Source of the DNA: an uncultured bacterium
GTDB taxonomy: Bacteria; Actinomycetota; Coriobacteriia; Coriobacteriales; Coriobacteriaceae
Reading direction: 5' to 3'
DNA: 14,393 nt
Assembly (NCBI GenBank): GCA_905215445.1
Contig: CAJMPZ010000053.1
Span: forward strand, 1 to 14,393
The position numbers and the translations under genes were made by a program. The notes below the pieces were generated by a model. The model did not search any database. It was given only the letters and a program-made list of their open reading frames with translations, and had not been told where the DNA came from. Below, one piece after another: positions 6,073-12,921 of the stretch. Position 1 is the first letter of the stretch, and the number at the start of each line of letters is the position of its first letter.

Positions 6073-8769
6073 TTACGAGAAGTCAGCAACCTGAGCAGTC
6101 AGCGCCGCCAGGATCTCCTTGAGCTCAGCTGCACGGTCCCTCTTCTTCTGGACCACCGCGGGCGCGGCCTTAGCCACAAAGCCCTCGTTGGCGAGCGTCT
6201 TCTCGCAGCCGGCAAGCTCCTTCTGGGCCGCGGCAATCTCTTTCTCCAGGCGTGCCTTCTCGGCCGAAAGGTCAACCTTGCCCTCGAGAACCACAAAGAC
6301 CTCGACGCCGCTGTCGACCACGGCAATGCTCGCAGCCGGCTTCTCAACGTCGGTACCCATAACCAGCGAAGCGGTGTTCGCCAGCGGCTCGATGGTCGAG
6401 CGCAGGCTCTCGAGCTTCTCGATATCCTCGGCGCCGGCGCGCACGACAACGTCGAGCTCCGCCTTGGGGCTCAAGCGATAGCGCGAACGGGTGGCACGGG
6501 CGGCAGACACGACGGCACGGCACAGCTCAAACGCGCGCTCGGCGGGCTCGTCGACGTACTTGGCGTAGTCGGCGGGCTCGGGCCACTTGGCGATCATGAG
6601 CGCCTCGGCGCGGTTCACGTTGCCCTCGGCGTCCAGATCGAGCACGCTCGCCGGCATGTTGTCCCAAATCTCCTCGGTGACAAACGGCATGAGCGGGTGC
6701 ATCAGGCGAATGGAGGTATCGAGCACAAAGATCAGGTTGCGCTGCGCCTGTAGACGGCCCTCGCCCTTCAGGCGGGCCTTGGTGACCTCGACGTACCAGT
6801 CGCAGACCTCGTTCCAGAAGAACTGCTGCACGCCGCGGGCCATGTCGCCAAAGGTGTAGTTCTCGATGCCCTCGGTGACCATCTTCACGGCCTTGGCCAG
6901 GCGGCTGAACATCCAGGCGTCGGCCGGCGTCTCCACGACGGGCTCGCCGGGCGTGTAGCCCTCCATGTTCATGAGCAGGAAGCGGCTGGCGTTCCAGATC
7001 TTGGTCACAAAGCTCTTGGCCTGGTCGGTACGCGGGCTGTCGATGAGCTTCTTGGTCTTCTTGTCGATGTTCGCGTCAAACTTGACGTCCTGGTTGTTGG
7101 TGCACAGCGTGAGCAGGTTGAAGCGCATGGCGTCGGCGCCGTACATGCCAATGAGGTCCATGGGATCGACACCGTTGCCCTTGGACTTGGACATGCGGCT
7201 GCCGTCCTTGGCCAGAATCGTCGGGTAGATGACGACGTCCTTAAACGGCACCTCGTCCAAGAAATACAGCGAACTCATGACCATGCGGGCGACCCACAGC
7301 GCGATGATGTCGCGTGCGGTGACGAGCGCCGTCGTGGGGTGATGGCCCTCGAGCAGCTCCGGCTTTTGCGGCCAGCCCTGCGTGGCGAAGGTCCACAGCT
7401 GCGAGCTGAACCAAGTGTCCAGCACGTTCTCGTCCTGATGCACGTGATGGCCGCCACACTTGGGGCACACGTCGGTGTCCTCGGTGAGGGCGTCCTCCCA
7501 GCCACAGTCCTCGCAGTAGAACACGGGGATGCGGTGGCCCCACCACAGCTGACGGCTGATGCACCAGTCCTTAAGGTTCTCCATCCAGGTGGTGTAGGTC
7601 TGCGTCCAGCGCGCGGGGTGGAAGGTGACCTTGCCGGAGTTGACGGCGTCGAGCGCCGGCCCCTTGAGCTTGTCGACGGCCACAAACCACTGCTCGGACA
7701 GCCACGGCTCCAGGGCGGAGTCGCAACGGTAGCAGTGCATGACGGAGTGGTCGAGCTCTTCGACGTGGTCGAGCAGACCGTGCTCGTCGAACCACTTGAC
7801 GACAGCCTCGCGGCACTCATCGCGGTTCATGCCGGTAAACTCGCCGTAGCCCTCGACGACCACCGCGTGCTCGTCGAAGATGTTGATCTGCGGCAGGTCG
7901 TGAGCCTGACCCATGGCGTAGTCGTTGGGGTCGTGGGCCGGGGTGACCTTAACGAAGCCGGAGCCAAAGTTGGCGTCGACATGCCAATCCTCAAAGATAG
8001 GAATCTCACGGTCGACGATGGGGAGCTTGACGGTCTTGCCCACAAAGGCGGCCTTCTCGGGGTCCTTCGGGGAGACGGCGACGCCCGTGTCGCCGAGCAT
8101 GGTCTCGGGGCGCGTGGTAGCGACGACGATGTAGTCCTGGCCGTTGACCGGCTCAGTCAGCGGGTAGCGCAGGTGCCACAGGTGGCCCTTCTCGTCCTTG
8201 TATTCGGCCTCGTCGTCCGAGATAGCGGTAGTGCAGTTGGGGCACCAGTTGACGATGCGCTTGCCGCGATAGATCAGGCCGTCGTGGTACCAGTCGCAAA
8301 AGACCTTGCGTACGGCCTGCGCGTAGTCCTCGTCCATGGTGAAGCGCTCGTTGTCGAAGTCGACGGAGCAGCCCATGCGCTTGATCTGCTCGACGATGAT
8401 GCCGCCGTACTCGTGGGTCCAGTCCCAGCAGGCGTCGACAAACTTGTCGCGACCGATCTCCAGGCGGCTGATGCCCTCGCTCTTGAGCTTCTTGTCGACC
8501 TTGGTCTGCGTGGCGATACCGGCGTGGTCGGTGCCCAGCACCCAGCGCGTGGACTTGCCGCGCATGCGGGCCATACGGACGATGGCATCCTGGATGGAGT
8601 CATCGGTGGCGTGACCCATGTGGAGCTTGCCGGTCACATTGGGAGGCGGAATGGTGACGGTGCAGTCGCCCACGCCCTCGCGGCGCTTGTAGTAGCCGCC
8701 GTCGAGCCACTTCTGCAGGATCGCCGGCTCGTTGGTCGACGGATCGTAGTTCTTGGGCATTTCTTCCAT
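6073..8769 (-). CDS. valS: Valine--tRNA ligase
   Basis: Class I aminoacyl-tRNA synthetase that charges tRNA-Val with valine and edits threonine. From ATG 8769 it has 898 residues. The HIGH motif is HMGH at 50-53 within PPPNVTGKLHMGHA; the KMSKS motif is RMSKS at 525-529. Between them lies the CP1 editing domain, with WCPNC, a CEDC...CPKC cysteine set that could bind zinc, and NVLDTWFSSQLW. The C terminus is the charged coiled coil typical of ValRS (about the last 70 residues). ATG 8769 follows AGGGAGA at 5 nt spacing. A longer in-frame TTG start at 8823 would add 18 Arg-rich residues encoded inside a long hairpin and is rejected. The leader contains a nested hairpin (8790-8902); folC lies downstream. 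Confidence 0.96.
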   Translation of the reverse strand: MEEMPKNYDPSTNEPAILQKWLDGGYYKRREGVGDCTVTIPPPNVTGKLHMGHATDDSIQDAIVRMARMRGKSTRWVLGTDHAGIATQTKVDKKLKSEGISRLEIGRDKFVDACWDWTHEYGGIIVEQIKRMGCSVDFDNERFTMDEDYAQAVRKVFCDWYHDGLIYRGKRIVNWCPNCTTAISDDEAEYKDEKGHLWHLRYPLTEPVNGQDYIVVATTRPETMLGDTGVAVSPKDPEKAAFVGKTVKLPIVDREIPIFEDWHVDANFGSGFVKVTPAHDPNDYAMGQAHDLPQINIFDEHAVVVEGYGEFTGMNRDECREAVVKWFDEHGLLDHVEELDHSVMHCYRCDSALEPWLSEQWFVAVDKLKGPALDAVNSGKVTFHPARWTQTYTTWMENLKDWCISRQLWWGHRIPVFYCEDCGWEDALTEDTDVCPKCGGHHVHQDENVLDTWFSSQLWTFATQGWPQKPELLEGHHPTTALVTARDIIALWVARMVMSSLYFLDEVPFKDVVIYPTILAKDGSRMSKSKGNGVDPMDLIGMYGADAMRFNLLTLCTNNQDVKFDANIDKKTKKLIDSPRTDQAKSFVTKIWNASRFLLMNMEGYTPGEPVVETPADAWMFSRLAKAVKMVTEGIENYTFGDMARGVQQFFWNEVCDWYVEVTKARLKGEGRLQAQRNLIFVLDTSIRLMHPLMPFVTEEIWDNMPASVLDLDAEGNVNRAEALMIAKWPEPADYAKYVDEPAERAFELCRAVVSAARATRSRYRLSPKAELDVVVRAGAEDIEKLESLRSTIEPLANTASLVMGTDVEKPAASIAVVDSGVEVFVVLEGKVDLSAEKARLEKEIAAAQKELAGCEKTLANEGFVAKAAPAVVQKKRDRAAELKEILAALTAQVADFS

Positions 8770-8789
8770 ATATCTCTCCCTGTCCCGCC

Positions 8790-8902
8790 GGCGTGTCCGC
8801 CTGCTTGGTTTTCGCTCGGTCAAGTCCTGGCTCGCACGAAGGCCACATTAAGTGGCCTTCGGCTCGTGCGGAATCTACGAAAACCAAGCAGGCGGACACG
8901 CC
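8790..8902 (-). promoter_or_regulatory. Long nested hairpin in the valS leader
   Basis: Arms 8790-8814 and 8878-8902 are perfectly complementary over 25 bp. Inside, CGCACG+AAGGCCAC (8833-8846) pairs with GTGGCCTT+CGTGCG (8852-8870), with a 5-nt bulge at 8860-8864 and a 5-nt loop. The proximal edge ends 9 nt before the AGGGAGA ribosome site of valS, so the site remains outside the stem. No T-box sequence or other known tRNA-sensing motif is seen. It may be an mRNA stabiliser, an unknown regulator or an inserted repeat. Confidence 0.5.
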
Positions 8903-8950
8903 TTAGGTATCGATTACTTCAGTCTGAAGGTACTAGCTAAACAATCTCAC

Positions 8951-8959
8951 AGAATAGCA
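8951..8959 (-). promoter_or_regulatory. Possible extended -10 promoter for valS
   Basis: On the minus strand TGCTATTCT provides an extended -10 (TGn plus TATTCT) about 180 nt before valS ATG 8769. No good -35 is seen at 17 nt. It lies between the clpX-side palindrome and the leader hairpin, in the only unstructured stretch of this gap. Confidence 0.3.
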
Positions 8960-8977
8960 CAGGCATACCTACCAAAA

Positions 8978-9058
8978 AGGGACAGGTTTATTTTGGCAGG
9001 TTTTATCAGGCAGAATGACGTTTGCCCATATAAAACCGACCAAAATAAACCTGTCCCT
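8978..9058. repeat. 81-bp palindrome with 29-bp arms between clpX and valS
   Basis: Arms 8978-9006 and 9030-9058 begin AGGGACAGGTTTATTTTGG and match at 27 of 29 positions. The 23-nt loop holds a further GGCA/TGCC pairing. It is AT-rich compared with the genes. Its AGGGAC/GTCCCT tips resemble the small hairpins near the peptidase gene. It lies directly after the clpX terminator, and a miniature mobile repeat is the simplest reading. Confidence 0.6.
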
Positions 9059-9092
9059 AAAAGGCAGGTCCCGTAGTGGTTGCCGCGGGACC
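9059..9092 (-). terminator. Terminator of the tig-clpP-clpX block
   Basis: On the minus strand GGTCCCG (9092-9086) pairs with CGGGACC (9073-9067), followed after TGCC by TTTT (9062-9059). It begins 15 nt after the clpX stop. The 12-nt loop is long but the layout is that of an intrinsic terminator. Confidence 0.55.
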
Positions 9093-9106
9093 TAAACGGG
9101 CGCTAT

Positions 9107-10513
9107 TTACCCATAGATGCGCTGGGGCTGTTCTTCGCCCTTTACGGAGGCTTCGGTCACGATGACCTTGGCGACGCCTTCCTCGCTGGGGAGGTCGAAC
9201 ATCGTCTGCTGCAGCACGTCCTCGCAGATGGAGCGCAGGCCGCGGGCGCCGGTCTTGCGGGCGAGTGCCATGCGGGCGATCTCGTGCAGCGCCGCGTCCT
9301 CAAACTCAAGCTCAACGTCCTCGAGCTGGAACATCTTACGGTACTGGCGCACCACGGCGTTCTTGGGCTCGGTCAGAATCGACACCAGATCGTCCTCGTC
9401 GAGCGCCTGCGTCTGGGTGACGACGGGCGTACGGCCCACAAACTCGGGGATCATGCCAAAGGCGTTGAGGTCCTGCGGGAGCACCTGACGCAGCAGGTCG
9501 TTCTCGTCGACCGAAGTGGGGCCGGCGATCTCGGAGTTAAAGCCCACGCCCTTGTTGCCAACACGGTCGGCGATGATCTTATCCAGGCCCACAAAGGCAC
9601 CGCCGCAGATAAACAGGATGTTGGTCGTGTCGATCTGCAGCAGCTCCTGCTGGGGATGCTTGCGGCCGCCGGTGGGCGGAACGCTTGCCACCGTGCCCTC
9701 AAGAATCTTAAGCAGCGCCTGCTGAACACCCTCGCCCGAGACATCACGGGTAATAGAGAGGTTCTCGGCCTTGCGGGCGATCTTGTCAATCTCGTCCACG
9801 TAGATAATGCCCACCTGCGCGCGCTCGATATCGCCATCGGCAGCGTTGATGAGCTTGAGCAGGATGTTCTCCACATCCTCGCCCACGTAGCCAGCCTCGG
9901 TAAGCGCGGTGGCGTCGGCAATGGCAAACGGCACCTCGAGGATGCGCGCGAGCGTCTGGGCGAGCAGGGTCTTACCGGTACCGGTGGGACCGAGCAGCAG
10001 GATGTTGGACTTGGCGAGCTCCACCTCGTCCATATCGTCGTCGATCTGCGAGCCCATGCCATCGTCAAAGGCAGACACCGCGGCGCCGCCCTCGATCACG
10101 CGGCGATAGTGGTTGTAAACGGCCACCGACATGGCGCGCTTGGCGTCTTCCTGACCCATGACATAGGCCGAAAGCTCGTCATAGATCTCGTGCGGCGTCG
10201 GCACGTGCGTGATGACCTGGCGGTCGTCCTCGAGCTCAAAGCCCTCGGCCTCGGGGTCCACGGCGGGCTGGGATGCAGCCTGACCGTGATCGTTGAGGAA
10301 GCCTGGCAGCTTGCCGTTGCGGGCGGCGTCCATAAAGTCCGAAGCCAGCGACTCCTCAAGGATCTCGGAGCAGGCGGCGACGCACTCGTCGCAGATAAAG
10401 ATGTTGGTCGGGCCCTTTACGAGACGACGGACCTGGCCCTGCTCTTTTCCGCAGAAGGAGCAGCGGATGGGGTTGCCGTTCTCGTCAAAGTTGTCCTGCA
10501 TGTTACCGGCCAT
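9107..10513 (-). CDS. clpX: ATP-dependent Clp protease ATP-binding subunit ClpX
   Basis: Hexameric AAA+ unfoldase that recognises tagged substrates and feeds them into ClpP in the cytosol. From ATG 10513 it has 468 residues. The N-terminal zinc-binding domain has Cys18, Cys21, Cys41 and Cys44 (CSFC...CDEC). Walker A GPTGTGKT is at 175-182, Walker B with Asp240-Glu241 (VDEID), the pore loop GYVG, the RKH loop (GGRKHP), and sensor-2 arginine in GARGLRS are all present. The ClpP-contact loop reads VGF rather than IGF. The ATG is 1 nt after the clpP stop, with AAGGA 8 nt upstream inside clpP, so the two are translationally coupled. A longer start at 10552 would overlap clpP by 38 nt and precede the family N terminus. 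Confidence 0.97.
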   Translation of the reverse strand: MAGNMQDNFDENGNPIRCSFCGKEQGQVRRLVKGPTNIFICDECVAACSEILEESLASDFMDAARNGKLPGFLNDHGQAASQPAVDPEAEGFELEDDRQVITHVPTPHEIYDELSAYVMGQEDAKRAMSVAVYNHYRRVIEGGAAVSAFDDGMGSQIDDDMDEVELAKSNILLLGPTGTGKTLLAQTLARILEVPFAIADATALTEAGYVGEDVENILLKLINAADGDIERAQVGIIYVDEIDKIARKAENLSITRDVSGEGVQQALLKILEGTVASVPPTGGRKHPQQELLQIDTTNILFICGGAFVGLDKIIADRVGNKGVGFNSEIAGPTSVDENDLLRQVLPQDLNAFGMIPEFVGRTPVVTQTQALDEDDLVSILTEPKNAVVRQYRKMFQLEDVELEFEDAALHEIARMALARKTGARGLRSICEDVLQQTMFDLPSEEGVAKVIVTEASVKGEEQPQRIYG

Positions 10514-10514
10514 C

Positions 10515-11135
10515 CTAGGCATCCTTCGCGGCGAGATCGCGCGAGGTGACAATACGGTCGATCAGGCCGTAGTCGAGGGCCTCGGCAGCGGTCAGGTAGT
10601 TGTCGCGCTCGGTATCGGCCTGGACCTTCTCGATGGGCTGGCCCGAGGCATCGGACAGAATCTGGTTGAGCTCACGACGGGTCTTCTTGATCTCCTCGGC
10701 CACAATCTCGATCTCGGTCTGCTGGCCCTGGGCACCGCCGCTGGGCTGGTGAATCATGACCTTGGAGTGCGGCAGGCAGAAGCGCTTGCCCTTGGCGCCG
10801 GCCGAAAGCAGCACGGCGGCCATGGACGCGGCCATACCAACGCAGATGGTGGAGACCTGCGGCTTAATGAAGTTCATGGTGTCCAGAATCGCCAGGCCGG
10901 AGTAGACCTCGCCACCGGGCGAATTGATGTAGAGCGAGATATCCTTCTCGGCATCCTGGCTCTCAAGATGCAGCAGCTGGGCAACGACCAGGTTGGCGCT
11001 GACGGAGTTGATCTCCTCGCCCAAGAAGATGATGCGGTCGTTGAGCAGGCGCGAATAGATATCGTAGCTGCGCTCGCCGCGCGGCGTCTGCTCGATAACG
11101 TATGGCACGAGGGCGGAATCGAACTTAGCGATCAT
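10515..11135 (-). CDS. clpP: ATP-dependent Clp protease proteolytic subunit ClpP
   Basis: Serine peptidase forming the tetradecameric proteolytic chamber that works with ClpX, encoded 1 nt downstream. From ATG 11135 it has 206 residues, the usual length. The catalytic triad is Ser104 (GMAASMAA), His129 (MIHQPSGG) and Asp178 (ERDNYLTAAEA). The NSPGG oxyanion region is at 71-75. ATG 11135 is chosen because GGAG sits 6 nt upstream; in-frame starts at 11141, 11147 and 11165 (TTG) would add up to ten residues of MVRKREMEMR character. A hairpin lies upstream in the 163-nt gap to tig. Confidence 0.96.
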   Translation of the reverse strand: MIAKFDSALVPYVIEQTPRGERSYDIYSRLLNDRIIFLGEEINSVSANLVVAQLLHLESQDAEKDISLYINSPGGEVYSGLAILDTMNFIKPQVSTICVGMAASMAAVLLSAGAKGKRFCLPHSKVMIHQPSGGAQGQQTEIEIVAEEIKKTRRELNQILSDASGQPIEKVQADTERDNYLTAAEALDYGLIDRIVTSRDLAAKDA

Positions 11136-11175
11136 ACGCATCTCCATTTCTCTCTTGCGGACCAAATTGGTTCTA

Positions 11176-11222
11176 GATAAACGTACGGTGCCCGCATGCT
11201 ATGCATTGGCTGGCACCGTACG
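11176..11222 (-). terminator. Hairpin between tig and clpP, possible attenuator
   Basis: On the minus strand CGTACGGTGCC pairs perfectly over 11 bp with its complement (11212-11222 with 11182-11192), with an inner ATGC/GCAT pairing in the loop, and is followed by TTTATC. It would partly end tig transcription before clpP, or process the mRNA. Two small palindromes flank it: ACCGG-ataa-CCGGT at 11228-11241 and ACCAA-a-TTGGT at 11161-11171. I see no CIRCE, CtsR or ClgR operator. Confidence 0.5.
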
Positions 11223-11298
11223 AAGCAACCGGATAACCGGTGTATAACTTTACCCCAACACGGGCGCACCCATGCGCTCGCGGGCAAGGTGGCGAGAA

Positions 11299-12606
11299 TT
11301 ACTCAGCGTCCTTGGCGGTCTCGTCGACCTCGGTCACCTTGGCATTCTCGACCAGGTGGTCAACGGCCTTGGAACGACGGATGGACTCGCGGACGGCAGG
11401 CATGCGGCCATCGGCGATGAACTCGGCCTTGGAAGCCTCGACGTCCTTGACGCCGGCCTTCTCGAACTCGGCGTTGATGTCGTCCTCGGTGACCTCAATC
11501 TTGAGCTCACGGGCGAGGGCGTCGAGCGCCAGGGACTCACGGGCAACGTCGTTGGCCTGCTTGTGCAGGTCGCCGATGAACTGCTCCATGGTCAGGCCGG
11601 AAGCGGGCAGCCAGGTGTCCAGCGTCATGCCGCGGGCAGCGAGGTTGGACAGGAAGTTCTGGCCAAGCTCCTCAAAGACGGACTGCTCGTAGTCGGCGTC
11701 CATCTCGTCGAGCTGCAGGCGCTCGGCGAGAGCGGAGACGCAACGGTTCTCCTTCTCGGCCGGGAGGCGGGAAGCCTTGTCCTGCTCGATCTCGATCTTG
11801 ATGGCGTCGCGCATAGCGTCGATGCTGTCGAAGCCAAAGTCGGACTTAACGAGCTCGTCGGTGAGCTCGGGGGTGTTGCGGACCTTGATGCCCTTGACGG
11901 TGACCTCGACGGTGTGGGTCTCGGCCTCCTCGCCCTCCTCGCCCTCCTCGACCTCGTCGGTCCAGGTAACGGACTTGACGTCGTCAACGTTGGCGCCGAT
12001 CAGGGCCTCGTTGAACTCCTTGGGGTTGCTGTCGCTACCGGCGATGAGCATGCGGCCCTCGGCGGCAAAGTTGTCAGCGTTCTCGACGGCCTTGAGGTCG
12101 ACGGTGACGTAGTCCTCGGCCTCGACGGCGCGACCCTCGACGTCCTCGAAGGTGGCACGGTAGCTGAGGAGCATCTCGACCTGGTTGTTGATCTCGGACT
12201 CGGTGACCTCCGCAGGGGGCATCTCGATCTCGACGGCGTCGAAGGAGGAGAGCTCAGCGGCGGGACGCAGGGAGAACTCGACGGTGTAGGTGTAGTCCTC
12301 GTGATCCTTGGCGAGGTCGAGCTCCTTGTAGTCACCGTTCTTGGTGGGGACGATGTCCAGCTCGTTGAGGACGGCGGGCTCGTTGGCAGCGATCAGGTCG
12401 TTGGTGGCCTGAGCGAGGGTAGCCTCGGCGCCAAGTGCGGAGTCGATGACCGGACGGGGAGCCTTACCGGCGCGGAAGCCCGGGAAGCGGTACTTCTTGG
12501 CGGTGTCCTTGTAGGCCTTCTTGATCGCGGCGTCGACGTCGGCGGCCGGGATGGTGACCGTAGCGGTGAGCTTGGCGTCCTTGACGTCAGAAGCGGTGAT
12601 GTTCAA
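11299..12606 (-). CDS. tig: Trigger factor (ribosome-associated chaperone)
   Basis: Binds the ribosome exit tunnel and shields nascent chains. From TTG 12606 it has 435 residues. The ribosome-binding motif GFRAGKAP falls at residues 43-50, the same numbering as GFRKGKVP in E. coli, which supports this start. An AGGAGG lies 6 nt upstream of the TTG (12606); GTG 12609 is too close to that site, and the far TTG 12663 is unsupported. The FKBP-like PPIase domain (about 155-240) is poorly conserved in its active-site segment (NPKEFNEALIGANVDD) and carries a very acidic insertion, EEGEEGEEAE. The C-terminal helical chaperone arms follow and include ELGQNFLSNL. The order tig-clpP-clpX is classical and links folding with degradation. 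Confidence 0.95.
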   Translation of the reverse strand: MNITASDVKDAKLTATVTIPAADVDAAIKKAYKDTAKKYRFPGFRAGKAPRPVIDSALGAEATLAQATNDLIAANEPAVLNELDIVPTKNGDYKELDLAKDHEDYTYTVEFSLRPAAELSSFDAVEIEMPPAEVTESEINNQVEMLLSYRATFEDVEGRAVEAEDYVTVDLKAVENADNFAAEGRMLIAGSDSNPKEFNEALIGANVDDVKSVTWTDEVEEGEEGEEAETHTVEVTVKGIKVRNTPELTDELVKSDFGFDSIDAMRDAIKIEIEQDKASRLPAEKENRCVSALAERLQLDEMDADYEQSVFEELGQNFLSNLAARGMTLDTWLPASGLTMEQFIGDLHKQANDVARESLALDALARELKIEVTEDDINAEFEKAGVKDVEASKAEFIADGRMPAVRESIRRSKAVDHLVENAKVTEVDETAKDAE

Positions 12607-12620
12607 CACGTTCCTCCTCA
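12604..12620 (-). promoter_or_regulatory. Ribosome binding site fixing the tig start
   Basis: On the minus strand AGGAGG followed by AACGTG and TTG places an ideal Shine-Dalgarno 6 nt before the TTG at 12606. This favours a non-ATG start for trigger factor. Confidence 0.6.
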
Positions 12621-12658
12621 TACTGCCCAGCTTATCTGAGGTGCTGGTACCTTTATGC

Positions 12659-12689
12659 AACAAAGAGTCGCGACGGCCGAAGCCGACGC
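12659..12689 (-). terminator. Terminator of tRNA-Leu
   Basis: On the minus strand GCG-t-CGGC, tetraloop TTCG, GCCG-t-CGC forms a strong stem with one mismatch, followed by GACTCTTTGTT. It lies 9 nt after the tRNA CCA end and before tig, separating the two transcripts. Confidence 0.6.
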
Positions 12690-12697
12690 AGGTGCGA

Positions 12698-12781
12698 TGG
12701 TGCGGGCGAAAGGACTCGAACCTTCACGGGAATCCCACCAGAACCTAAATCTGGCGCGTCTACCAATTCCGCCACGCCCGC
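12698..12781 (-). tRNA. tRNA-Leu (anticodon UAG)
   Basis: The 84-nt gene has the 7-bp acceptor stem GCGGGCG/CGCCCGC, D-loop with GG, anticodon stem CCAGA/TCTGG with loop TTTAGGT (anticodon TAG, reading CUA and probably other CUN codons), a long variable arm GGG-ATT-CCC typical of class II tRNAs, a T-loop TTCGAGT, and an encoded CCA end. All arms fold normally. Confidence 0.97.
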
Positions 12782-12867
12782 ATGAGCGCACAGACTAGGA
12801 ATGATAGCAGATACGAACGACAAGCGCACGCACACGTTTTACAGGCTCACGACCTCACCACGAGTGC

Positions 12868-12897
12868 AAAAGGCGGGGCGAGTTGTCCCGTCCCGCC
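12868..12897 (-). terminator. Terminator of the molybdenum hydroxylase gene
   Basis: On the minus strand GGCGGG (12897-12892) pairs with CCCGCC (12877-12872), with the intervening bases able to pair further, followed by TTTT. It begins 25 nt after the stop codon. Confidence 0.6.
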
Positions 12898-12921
12898 AAC
12901 TACGACTTGTTCGCTGACCCG

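Noticed and set aside
8770..8823. Longer valS start at TTG 8823
   Set aside because: The extra 18 residues are Arg-rich and encoded by a hairpin arm; ATG 8769 has a good ribosome site.
7339..8940. Long open frame on the plus strand opposite valS, and similar long ones opposite clpX (9080-10549) and tig (11272-12639)
   Set aside because: They are antisense to strongly conserved genes, have low-complexity Val/Leu/Gly/Asp-rich translations expected from GC-rich third-position bias, and resemble no family.
8770..9000. T-box riboswitch in the valS leader
   Set aside because: No GGTGG...ACCGCG-type T-box sequence or specifier stem is visible; the hairpin is a near-perfect palindrome instead.
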